DNA from: Paramacrobiotus metropolitanus
Lineage: Eukaryota; Tardigrada; Eutardigrada; Parachela; Macrobiotidae
Direction of reading: 5' to 3'
Length of the DNA stretch: 64,000 nt
Assembly: GCF_019649055.1 (NCBI RefSeq)
Contig: NW_026570299.1
Coordinates: forward strand, 602,636-666,635
The stretch's first letter is position 1; every line of letters begins with the position of its first letter. Of the stretch, positions 33,358-45,000 are shown piece by piece. The position numbers were made by a program, and so were the translations under genes. Under the pieces are notes generated by a model. The model did not search any database and was not told where the DNA came from. It saw nothing but the letters and a program-made list of their open reading frames with translations.

Positions 33358-34082
33358 CAATACATTTCACATTGCAAGCGTAGCACCGCTTTTAGCTAAC
33401 CTCGCCCTTAACGCACTTTAAGCATCCTCGTACAATAATCGATCGATCTGGTATGATATCATGCCTGACGACATTCAACACGGCTGTATGATTTGGTTTC
33501 CAGTTTTCCACATTACGGTTTACCGCTCGGCCCATGAAAATCCGGATTCCCAGTCCTACGACTATCGATTCATATCTTATCCATTTTCCTGAACGGGCGC
33601 GTATTTTAAGGCTGGAGGAACACGTCGGCTCAAAAACTGCAAAAGTAGATGCAAATTTAGCCACTTTAATCTGTACAGCAAATGGATTATCATGGAAGTG
33701 GGTGCTGCTAGCACGCATGGTTAGGTTTTTTTGCAACTTTGTCCAGGTAGTACTGGTAATCAGGCAAACCGCTTTTTGTGAAATGGCAATTGTTTAGAAG
33801 GTCACGTAAAACGACGCCATAATACCAGTGCAAGGAAAGAATAGTGTGATTCGCTTCTTCCGACAATGTTGCGGCGATTACTACCGCGTCAATTTCTTAA
33901 AGACCATCTTAACTGGGCAAACCGTGTTAAGATGACTTGATGAGATGAAAAGTAATTCATTTCTACCAGCCACGTCAGACCATGGAACGATAAAATAATT
34001 AGTTCACAGAATAATATGAGTGCTTCAGAGCGATACAACATAAATAGTTAAAATTAATACGGTGCATCCTAACTCAAACGTT
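33358..34082. other. Intergenic, nothing supported
   Basis: Partial similarity to 46380-46520 upstream of copy 3 (a CATGCCTGACG... block), so probably duplicated flanking DNA. Open frames on both strands lack support. Confidence 0.35.
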
Positions 34083-34707
34083 CTATTTCGACATCGGTTC
34101 CGGTGGTGTTCCCGGTAAATTAGGCAAGGGAGCAAAAGCCGAAGAAAGATAGGGATATCGTGCCGTTCCGCCTTTTTCAGCGAAGACCACCGCCGCTGGC
34201 GTAACTACGTGGACGTTGTGGGTGAACGTATTGTGCACCGTAACCCGCGGTCCACGCTTCGTGCAAGCCACAGTGATTCCAATGACGGTGGCCACTACCG
34301 CCACACATCCAATGACTATGCCGGCAAAAGCCCCGACGCTCAGCACATCGTTGGATACTGTGAACCATCAGTTCGTAGCACGAAAGTACAAGCAAGTTTT
34401 CCATTTTTCACTAACCGGAAATAGCTGTGATCGCTGATCTTTCTGTTGTAGTTGTGGCTGCTGAAACTGAGAAAATACAATGCAGCAGCAGAAGCGAAGG
34501 TGAACCGTTCGTTTCTTTATTATAAAACATTCGTTAACTATGTTTGAAACATGACATTCAAGAACTATACCGCAAATCCTGCCGTTACATCGTACTGAAG
34601 ATAAATTTTAACATTTTCCTAACCGTGCGCGGAATAATCAATGGCCGTAGTCGTTGCTCTTCGTGTTACCGTTGTCGGTGTCTTTGTTGTTACTGTTGTC
34701 GTTGTTA
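34083..34707 (-). CDS. Mucin-like single-pass membrane protein (3' three exons; 5' end not found)
   Basis: Exons 34707-34624, 34466-34416 and 34357-34083 are joined by GT-AG introns that are all in phase 1. The first two exons are almost wholly Thr/Ala/Val (VTTTTVTTKTPTTV, then SAATTTTERS), i.e. an O-glycosylated stalk. The last exon gives a TM (VGAFAGIVIGCVAVVATVIGITVAC) and a ~55-aa cytosolic tail with a basic stop-transfer and Pro-rich end (PLPNLPGTPPEPMSK). Symmetric phase-1 exons allow exon shuffling or skipping. The first exon lacks an ATG, so signal peptide and ectodomain exons must be upstream (above 34707) and were not identified. Confidence 0.55.
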
Positions 34708-35592
34708 CTGAAATTTTACAGAACGCGCGAAGAATGTAAAAGCCTAATGAGCTGTTTTGTCTACTGCTTACGAAAATTCATCTTGCAACTGGTTGAATTG
34801 TAGTATTTTCCTTTATGCAAAATGACACTATCTAACCGATTACAGCAACAGTACTTTCAGCGCATGAAGCTACTGTTACGCCAGGTTATCAGGTGCAGAA
34901 AATCATCCTAACATATTGATTGACACGTCCCATTATCTTAAATAGTTGTCGCGTGTGAAAAACTTAAGACAGTCAAGAAAGCGCTTGCTTAGTACGCGCT
35001 TCAGCTTTGCTAGTCGGTGACACGCTGGACATTATACAGGATGACCTTGATTTCTTTGCTATCCACCCATTGGCACCCAATACCGCTGTACGTAATTTCA
35101 TTGCATAGCATTACTTAAAGGTGGCTTCCCTACAATTCTGCTCTTATCAAGTGCAACTAACAGTACAGCACACCGTTTAATGCAGAAAAGCTCAATGTGC
35201 ATCGACTAGTTTATGCTTCGATAAGCTTAGATAAGCTTATAGCTCAACAAGCCTATCCTACAAAAGTAATGATTGCTAATATTGCTTTAGCGATACATTT
35301 CCAGAAAATTGCAGTCGCTGACGTTGCACCTTTAGGTTTCGTATTTTCCTGTTTGTAAAGAACGCGGAAGAGGTTAATGAGATTCTGATGATCAGCTAAT
35401 TCTGGCTAGCAACTTAATGCCATACTTCCGCTGCAGCCGCATTGGTGAAAATCCCAAGCGCTCCAAGTTGGGATTGTTTTCTGGAATCATACGTTATGAC
35501 AGACGTAAGCTGGAATTCCAGAGGTAGCAGACCAGGGGTAGTCAATCATCAGTCTTTGCTCAGTAAATATCAATTGCAGGTATTTTCTTGAG
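34708..35592. other. Unassigned; may hold upstream exons of the mucin-like gene
   Basis: A short AAGCTTAGATAAGCTTATAG-like repeat near 35220-35245 is the only pattern seen. Confidence 0.3.
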
Positions 35593-35596
35593 TTAA

Positions 35597-36261
35597 GGGA
35601 AGTGGGTCGGTACATGGTACCGAATTCGTATACATGCACGAAAACTTACACTTTCGCACTCCCAAACACATTTTTGTTTCGGTTTATGACGTTTTGTAGC
35701 CAGAAGATTTGTATACACAGAAGATTTATGCAACATCCGGTTCGGGAGTTATGGCTGTTACAAAATTCCAAAAAGTTTAAAGGCGTTCAGGTGTACCAAA
35801 AGTCTCATTATAGACCGATCTCTCTCAAATTTTGCACGTAAATGCGCATGTCCATGAAGATCGTTTTTACACCGATCCAGACTTCCATGATTTTTTTCAA
35901 ATTTTAAAATGGATTTTAAAATTTTTGAAATTCATTTTAAAATCTGAAAAACATGCTAGAACAGTGGATCGGTGTAAAAACGTTCTTCGTGGTTAAGTGC
36001 GTTTACGTGCAAATTCTGAGGGACATCGGTCCATAATGAGACTTTTGGTACACCTGAACGCATTTAAACTTTTTGGAATTTTGTAACAGCCATAACTCCC
36101 GAACCGGATGTTGCGCGCACAAACGGTTTTCACGCCAGTGTATACAAATCTTCTGGCTACAAAACGTCATAAACCGAAACAAAAATGTGTTTGGGAGTGC
36201 GCGAAAGTGTAAGTTTTCGTGCATGTATAAGAAATCGGTACCATGTACCGGCCCACTTCCC
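35597..36261. mobile_element. Foldback MITE with TTAA target duplication (665 bp)
   Basis: Flanked by TTAA (35593-35596 and 36262-36265). Ends GGGAAGTGGG...CCCACTTCCC begin inverted arms of about 240 bp (to ~35840 and from ~36005) around a ~165-bp A/T-rich centre. The centre has its own dyad. TTAA duplication and a GGG-starting terminus fit piggyBac-type mobilisation. Protein-like frames in the arms are mirror images of one another, so they are not genes. A diverged relative is at 25464-25907. Confidence 0.85.
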
Positions 36262-36419
36262 TTAAGCTAAACTGCGCCGAGAATTTTTGGTTACTTGCAT
36301 AAAATTTTCACTACGCGAGTTATAAAAGCCGTTGTCTTAGTAAATTTGACGATTGCCTGCAAAAAAACAGAAACTGTCGTGTTGGCAGTCCTGAAAATCA
36401 TCTGTCGGGATTAAGCAAC

Positions 36420-37558
36420 ATGAACGCTACTTTCAACAACAGCATGACCAACGCTTCCATTGGAGTTCCTCTGCCACCACAGTTTGGAGTTCCTCTGCCA
36501 TCCGACCACTGACATTCTTCATCCTGCAAATTGTTCTGAATGTTTCTATGCTGCTCTTTCTCATCGGACACCAAACGCTGCGCACCGGATTTAGCGTGTA
36601 CCTCATTTTTCTCCTCTCTTCCAACGTATGCTACGCTTTTGGGCAATACCCTATGGACTTTCTGCAGGCACTGTACGGACGTTGGTGGATGTCCAGAGCA
36701 GCCTGCAGCTTCTATTTATACAATTGCTGGGTCGTTGTCGCTGTGCCGATGCATATGCACGTTCTCATCACCATTAATCGCCTCTGGGCGCTGACCTTTC
36801 CTTTGGCGTATCGCACTCTGCACAACACTAAAGTGGCGTGAGTGGGGGGTCTGCTTTCTTTAGTCATGGTAGCGTATGTGCATATTGTGTGCTTTCCGAT
36901 GTTTGTTATCAATGAGCTCTATTACCGGCCAACACCGGAAACGCTTGGTTGCTATTTAAATATGGATAAGCAAAAGCTGTACTCCAAAATAGTAAACATC
37001 GTTGTATTTAATTTGCCCAATGAAGCCTTTGTTTTTTCTTATCCGTACATTCTGTACAAATATCTTAATGTACGGCGAATGAGAAATTCAATTGGAGCAT
37101 CGCCAGTTCTGGCTGAAGGATCTACTAACCAAACAAATTTGAAGAAGGTGCGTTGTAGTTTCCTCGTCGATATATAGCTTTGCTTTGTGGGTTTTGTGGC
37201 GCGTAGTTGAAACTAATCTTTTTAGGAGGTTTTTATACAGAACTTAACCGTATCAACCGCTGCGAGTCAGAAGATTGATGGTGGCACTCGACCTTTTCTG
37301 CTCTTAACGCTGCTCACATGCAGTATAGCCCTATGCTGGACGCCTGTTCAAGTGTACTGGATGCTGGACAGCTTCATGGACGTCTCCGGATTTACCCAGT
37401 TTCATAAAATCACGATGGTGTTGTATCCGGTACAGCCAGTTTTGGATCCAATAATTTTTGCGCTGTCTTTAAGCAGTTTTCGAACGGCTGTGATACGGTT
37501 TTGGAGAAAGACTGCAGTGTCTAATGGACATGCTCAGGAAATTCTTCAGTTAAGATGA
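36420..37558 (+). pseudogene. GPCR family B pseudogene (two exons)
   Basis: Exon 1 36420-37147, exon 2 37241-37558; splice sites intact (AAG|GTGCGT, TATACAG|AAC). Damage: the ATG frame ends in a TGA at the start of TM1 because the N-terminal part is one base out of register, next to an internal 24-bp duplication (36461-36508). An in-frame TGA at 36839-36841 replaces the Cys that opens TM4. The rest reads normally: INRLWALTFPLAYR after TM3, CWTPVQVYW in TM6, LDPIIFALSLSSFR in TM7. Recently lost. Confidence 0.85.
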
Positions 37559-39047
37559 TCATGCCTTTGGTGTCGACGCTTTTATCTATTTAAGGGTTTT
37601 TGAAATGTATTTTTTCTGAAATCATCATTTCTGATTCTCATGTGACGAGATCATGAATTTCTCATTTTGAACTTCGCAAATGTTTCAGAGACTGGTTATA
37701 CAGTATTGAGGTGCAATTTGCAAATAAATCTCAGGTAATCAAAAAAGCTGGTACATAAATGAGCCAAAAATGGTAGGCTTTGCCCATTATTTTAATCAGT
37801 ACCGCTTTAGGGATCAATATATTAATCGCTTTACCGAACTGACAGCCTTTTGGGGCGGGCGGGTACATAAAGATTTACAGCTGACTGTAATGCAGTCTTC
37901 GCACTGACTGAGTATTCCAGTCGCACGATATGCAATTGTGTTGAAATCCGCATAACGAATTTTATTAATAATTATCAAGAACCGCCGAGCTTTCATGCAA
38001 AATTTAGTATTTTACTAAATAGTATTTTACTAATTTGTTTAGTAGTATTTGCGTGCAATTTTTTTATATTATCTGCTTTGTTGTACTCCATGTTAATTTT
38101 GACTTTGAAAGCTCGTTTGCCACTGAAAGCTCGTTTTTGGACGCATTGGAAGAAAGAAAAAACTCCGCCCGTTAAAAAGCCGTCTAACTCTCAGAAGAAA
38201 TGATCTCTTTTTTTGGGAAAAGATATTGAGTGAAACAGATTTTTTAATGGAAACGTTTTTGTAAGACCGGTGCTGGTCGCCGGTTAATTTTATGACAAAG
38301 ATGTTAATAGAGCCGGTAGTCTTGTGATGGCTACCGAAATTTATGTATGTTCGAATTTTTAACTATTTCTGACGTTCTGTTTTTCTTAATAAATGTTCTT
38401 AGGAATTGCAATATCTGTTTATGAGAATCTAAAAATTATTTTTTTAAAAAGGCCTGCACGTCAAAAGTTAAGTTTCGGGTGATTAATATATTGGTCCGTA
38501 CAAGGGAAGTGATTGAAATAATGGGCAAAGCGAAGTATGCGACAGAAGGGCCCCTTCTGTCGCATATGTATACCATTCTGTCGCATATATTTCACAAGTG
38601 TAATACTGGTTTCATTTTACAACAGCGGCAGCAAAAAGTATTAATAATAAGCAATAAGAAAGCGCAGCCATCAACCACATACAAACAGTTAAAGCATGGA
38701 TCATATGCTGTATAGGGATGAAGACAATGTGATTAATTGAGTTTATAAGGGAATCTCGGATGCATACGTAAATCAGATGCTGCGACACAAATGGGTTATA
38801 TACAAAGTATGTACGAGTGTCGTATTTGCATGTGGCATACTCTACATGTATATGTCAAACTGCTGTCTAAGTAAAAAACTTCAAAACATAAACGATAATC
38901 CTCAAAAACGATAGATCACCTGAAAAAAACCCGAAACAAAACTGCATTCTTTTCTGCAAAATTTAGCTGTACGACACTTCATGGTTCTCTGTAACAGTTT
39001 TCACTCCTCCCGGTGACTCGTGCTCGTAGAAAGACGGTTGCCTCCTT
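37559..39047. other. Intergenic; contains a short hairpin at 38536-38566
   Basis: 14-bp perfect arms (TATGCGACAGAAGG and its complement) with a 3-nt loop. A third arm copy (TTCTGTCGCATATAT) follows at about 38577-38591. No gene supported. Confidence 0.4.
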
Positions 39048-42000
39048 TCAGACTTCCTCTCGGTACCATTTGAAAACCGCCACCAATAGTTCATAGCCGA
39101 CAGCCATAGTAATGCCGCTCAGTAGCAATAAAACCGCGGGCAACTGCGCGTGTTCCGGAAGTGCGAATGACACCACCGCGATGGGAAGATACCTCCAAAA
39201 GTATAAGCGCTGAAACGCCAGCATCCAGAAGCCTTGTCGTTCTGCCCACAAAGCACAGATGCAGAATCGCTGATCAGCCGTCGATTCGGCGCTCTTTTTA
39301 ACACTCGGAACGTCGGCGCTTGCCCGTTCGCTTGAAGAATTATTATTGTCTTGGAATTCTTGATGTGCGCTGCTAAAAAAAATAAAAAAATGAAATTACT
39401 ACGGTAGTGATTCTAGAGTAATTGCATTTGTTTGCCAGACATTGCTGAAAAGCTTCACTAGCAACGGTTAAACAATCTGAAGTTTTGTTAAGGGGAGACC
39501 TGATACAAATAAGGTGGTTTTGGTAGTTTGCTTTAATGAAGAGTAATTCCAAGTGTTGTTAACATTGTAATTGTAGCTTCTTATATACTCAGTAAAACAG
39601 TCAGATTGACTAAACTTCTGAGTAACAACTTCGCCTTTAAGGCCGGTGTATGACAAAGGGGCTGGGTGCCAACATGAGTAACAGACATTAGTAACGGTTA
39701 CACTCATTTATTCTAACACCCCCCTTCACCCAGTCCGCGGTCATTCAGTCCATGCATCCCGAGCAGTCCGGTGATGGATTTGACCTTGATCCCTCCGAGC
39801 GCCTTCGTCAGCATGTCCGATGGATTTTGATCCGTTGGAATATAGCTCACCTCGATCGATCCGGCTTTCGTTTCCTGGCGGATTCGGTGGTAGCGAATTC
39901 CGACATGCTTGGTCCGCTTATGGAATTCGGGATCCTTCGACAAGGCAATCGCGCCTTGATTATCCACATTCATCTGGGTGGCCTTTGTCATGTCCACTCC
40001 GAGCGCATCCAGAAACGGTCTGCTCCACTCATTCTGCTTAACTGCCTCGGCCAGTGCCATGTATTCGGCTTCCGTCGCAGAGAACGCTGTCACTTTTTGC
40101 AGCTGGGAACTCCAGGCAACAGGTCCGCCTCCCAGGGTGAATACATATCCGGAGGTTGATTTCCGCTCATCCGGATCACCTCCCCAATCCGAGTCACAAT
40201 ATCCGGTCAACTCCATACTTGCTGTACCAAACGTCAAAGCCATAGTTAATGTGCCTTTTAAATAGCGCATTACCCGTTTAACAGCTGTCCAGTGGTTGAT
40301 TCCCGGTTTCTTTTCAAACGACGCCAGGCGGTTCACTGCGTAAGTGATATCCGGTCGTGATATGGAAGAGATGTAGATGAGGCAGCCAATCGCTTCCATG
40401 TATGGACAGCTATATGGCTCTTCTCCATCCTCAGATTTCATCAGCTTGACATTCGGATCCAGAGGAGACGTATAAGTTTTACTCTCCTGTAGTCCAAATC
40501 GCTGCAGCATGCGATTGATGTATCCCTGCTGGTTGATGCTGATGGTGCCGATCTTCCTGTTCCGACCGATCTCCATGCCCACATAACAGTCTGGCTCATG
40601 AACCGTCAGTTCGAAATCTTCTTTAAGTTTCTTCAGGAAATCATCCACCACTTTTCGCGTCGCACCACATACCAGCCCATCATCAACATACAGACACAGT
40701 ACCATGTACTCCTTACTCGTACCTTTCTTCACGTAGACGCATGGATCTTCACTGCATGCAACAAATCCATGTCCAGTTAGTACTGCGTTCACTCGCTCGT
40801 TCCACAATCTTGGACTTTGCTTCAAGCCATATATTGAACGCTTCAACCGGCATACACGTCCACTACCGTCGTCGTACGTTGCCGGCTGGTCCATATATAT
40901 GACTTTATCCAAGTCACCATTCAGAAATGCAGTCTTCACGTCAAACTGCACCATTTCCAGGTTGCGTGCAGCAGCCACCGCTAACACACAGCGCACCGAT
41001 TCGTGTCGTACGACGGGGGCAAAGGTTTCGCCATAGTCGATGCCTTGCGCTTGTGAGTAGCCGCATGCCACAAGCCGCGCTTTCCGCTTATCCAGCTCGC
41101 CATCTGGAAGTAGTTTCGATTTAAAAACCCACTTACACTTCACAGTGCGCCGGTCTGCTGGTAGCTGTTCCAAAGTCCAAGTGCCCGTTTTATACAGCGC
41201 TTCAATTTCAGCATCCATTGCTTCCTTCCACAGGTGCCCGTCTGCTCTCGACAGCGCATCCTGAACATCAACTGGATCTGCGGCCGTGGCCATTGCGCTC
41301 AACGCAGCTCCCTTGGCTCTGGTTTCCATGGGATGCGGAAGAGGCGGATCCTTCACCAGATTCTTTGATCCCGGTGGTCGCCCTGGCCGTCGCTTCTCAA
41401 CTGCTGCCTTTTCTACAGCAGTCTCGCTTCCCAGCTCATCCTCCGCATCTTCCCACTCTTCGTCATCATCCCGCTCGCTCTCATCCCCTTTGAGGCAGGA
41501 TACCGTAGAGCAACTTCGGGAATCTCGTCGCCACCATCCGCGACAACCACATCTCCAACCCGCTCCACCTTTTTCGTTTCCCGGTTGAACACCCGGAACA
41601 CTTTCGTGGTATCCCAATCGTAACCTACAAACAGTGTTTTTACCGACTTGGGATCTAGCTTCCGTCTCTGATCCTCCGGAACTTTCACGTAGGCAGTTGA
41701 TCCGAACACCCGCAGGTGGTCAACTGTTGGCTTCCGGCGGTGCCACAATTCATACGGGGTAATTTCCAGCTTTCCCCGATTTGGCACAATGTTCCGTAGG
41801 TAGGCAGCGGTTGAGATGGCTTCATTCCACAGAAGATTTTTCTCACTTTTTGTGATGTCCGCATCGTAGAGCAGCGTTCGCGCACTGTCACAGAGCGTGC
41901 GGTTTTCCCGTTCTGCCATGCCGTTTGCTTGCTTCACGTACGCCGGACTTCTTTCGTGCTTTATCCTCTGTTCTGAAACAGCGTTTCAACCTCCTGGTTG

Positions 42001-45000
42001 ATGTATTCAGTCCCGTTGTCCGTGCGAATCGACAACACCTTTCTACCAGTTTCCTTTCTGCTGTGATAATCAACTCTTTGAATGCATTACCCACAGAGTG
42101 CTTACTTGGTAGTGTTCGAACCATTCTGTATCCGCTGCTTTCATCTTTGAACGTCAAGAGATATCGATGTCCTTCCCAGGAGTCTGCGCCCATATGACAC
42201 ACATCACTATGGAACCTCTCACCTGATAGACATTCCCTTCCAGCACTGCTGTCATGGGTGTTAGCCGTTTGCTTTCCCACATGACACGCTTCACAGTCAC
42301 CGCGCTTCGAGGTCACCACCTCCAGGCCGTCCACCACCTTGTTGCGGACCATGGAGTCGACCAATGCGTCGCTGACGTGTCCAAGTCGTTTGTGCCAAAT
42401 TCCCACAGGCTGCGCCTTCAGCGCACCTCCACTTGGCGGCACCACGCGTATGAAAGGTCGGTACGTTGTACCGTCACCTCGCACTCCACCCAGGAACGGC
42501 TTGCCATCTCTGCTGATTGTCATCTTGCCTTTAGCGTGGGAAAATGCGAATCCTTCTCGCTCCAAGGTCACCGTGGACAGCAGCGTAGTGTCACATGCAT
42601 CGGGTGCATAGAAGACATTCTTCCAATCCACTTCCCGCCACTGTTTCCCATCGACGGACACTTCGACGTCAATCGTGCCAATATGGGTAGCCTTGATGCT
42701 CTGATTGTTGCCAACCACGAACGATTTGGGAACATCTAGCTTAACTAGAGTTTTAAACCAGTTGTATTTATTCGTGATATGGTCACTTGCCCCACTATCG
42801 GCGATGATCACATCCTCACTTCCGGTCGCATGCATGGCTGATACCATCATCGATTCCTTCTTGTAACCGTGACCGGACTTGTCCTGTCGCTTGTTGGTGA
42901 CTGTTTCCCCTTTTGGCTTTGACCAGCAATCGGCCTCTTTATGGCCCGCTTTGCCGCAGTTGTGGCAGCTTCCGGTGAACTTCTTCTTCGCTCCAGTTGG
43001 TAGTCGCTTACCTTTTGCGTACAGCGACTCACCGGCTGGACTGGACCCGCTTCCTTCTCCCTGTCCCTTCATCATCTTTTCCGCTAGGAGCAGCTTTTCC
43101 CGGAACTTGGACATCTCAGGATTAGGACCGGCCATCATGTTCCACGACGACACAAATGACGCGTACTGTTTGGGCAAGCTGGCCAGCGTCTTACCGATCA
43201 ACCAGGTGTCGGTAACCTTTTCCGGCTTCCCGCACGCGTCTATCTTCGCCGCTAGAACATACAATGATGCCATGAATGTATTTGCGTCGTCTACCTCCTT
43301 CCACTTGACTTCGAAAAATTCGGTCATCGCCGACATCAAGTCGTTGTCAGTCTTCGGCTCTTTCAGCTCCTGGATCCTCTTCAGAATCTCAGCGGACGTC
43401 TTGCAGTCCCGACACTGACTGAAGGTGGTATCATCCACTGTTGCGCGCAAAATACTTCTGGCTTTTCCATCGGCAGCTATCCACTTCAGGTGGTGCTCAT
43501 GCGCCGCTTTATCCGTTGCCGAATCTATGGGCATCGTCAGTGTCCCATTCACAACAGACCACAAGGACTCACCAGTCAACACATCCTCCACCTGTACCCT
43601 CCATCGCGAGTAATTGGAGTCGTTTAACTCGGTGACCTTAATACTCTTCAACTGCGCCATTGTATTATCCACAACACAATGATAAAACAAACTTCACACA
43701 AACACTGCTTAGAGACAAGCAGGTCTCATAATCTGATACAATTAAGGTGGTTTTGGTAGTTTGCTTTAATGAAGAGTAATTCCAAGTGTTGTTAACATTG
43801 TAATTGTAGCTTCTTATATACTCAGTAAAACAGTCAGATTGACTAAACTTCTGAGTAACAACTTCGCCTTTAAGGCCGGTGTATGACAAAGGGGCTGGGT
43901 GCCAACATGAGTAACAGACATTAGTAACGGTTACACTCATTTATTCTAACAAGACCACATTTTCTAGAATTTTACCTGCTCCGGGCGTGGTCGGCACCGG
44001 CACGCAAAAGGGTTGCCAAACCAGAAAGAAGCACTTTGCAGGAAAACGCTATGCACATTATTGCCGCACTCGTGTAGGGCAACGTGGCCAACAGTAGAAT
44101 AGTTTCCAGCCACTGCGTGCACAGGCGTCCTGCCCCTGGCGAAAAAGTGGGCGAGAAGAGCGAGAGCAGAGCAGGATTAGTGGTCTCTGAGAGGGGATAA
44201 TGCAGGTCCATCCAGTACGACAGCGTGGCCGTGATTTGATTCAGTCCCTAGAGACGCATTGCGCACGATTAATATTGTCGCAAGTGCAATCAGCCAATCA
44301 CCTATATTACAAATTTTAATTGCAAATGTATTAGAACAGAGTTACACACCGTTGCGGAATTGTTGCAGTTTGAGAAACATTCGGTGCAGTTTGCGTAGGA
44401 CCAGTAGCTTTCGTTTGCGCACAATTGCGCTTGTTGTTCGCGGGCTACGAGCGCGCTCGCCCAACGAAGAGAAGCCGGCACATAAAAAAGCAGATTGCCG
44501 GCGTTGATCATGACGCAGTAGCAGCCAGGAAGGAAAAATAGGATGATTAAAATCAGCAGCTGAATTTGTGCTGACGGTGATGACAAAGATGTTGGTGAGT
44601 TCTTCGTCGTATCCGGTGAAGTCACGATGAATTCTTTTCCCGTTATTAAGCTATTAGTACCATTACCATGCCATTTGCTGAGATGTTGCGATAATTATTA
44701 TAAACCCACGAGTATCAGTAAAACACAAGCTCAAAAATGCAAGTTTTGCTTTTAATATTAGCGCAACAATTATTATATGCGTAATGTTGAAGTTTTACCC
44801 CATGTTTTCGGAAAGACTTGTGAAATAACTGGCCTTTGCCCACAGTCCCCAGACTCGTCCAGTGCAGTAAACAGCCAGCAAGCAAAATACGACGACACAG
44901 GCGGGAAACACAGCGTCCTTCCCAAATGTGCGGGCGATCAAGTACACCGCCGATTCCCCGGCAATAACCCAAAACAGAACGCAGATGATTAGCCAGAAGG

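Larger units (their letters stand above)
39501..43951 (-). mobile_element. Ty1/copia LTR retrotransposon (4451 bp)
   Basis: LTRs of 218 bp at 43734-43951 (5') and 39501-39718 (3') differ at one base. Termini are TGTTAG...TATCA on the sense strand. The 5-bp target duplication AGACC is at 39496-39500 and 43952-43956. Purine tract GAAGGGGGG precedes the 3' LTR. Internal domain order is Gag, protease, integrase, RT, RNase H, as expected for copia. It is inserted antisense-neutral (same strand as host gene) in intron 4 of family A copy 3. Confidence 0.97.

Noticed and set aside
35602-36224. Two similar protein-like frames on opposite strands
   Set aside because: They are the mirrored arms of a foldback MITE, which explains the identity.
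39713-43660. Programmed frameshifting in the Copia element
   Set aside because: Breaks fall inside the integrase domain and before RT rather than at a gag-pol border, and no slippery heptamer plus structure was seen; decay or assembly indels fit better.
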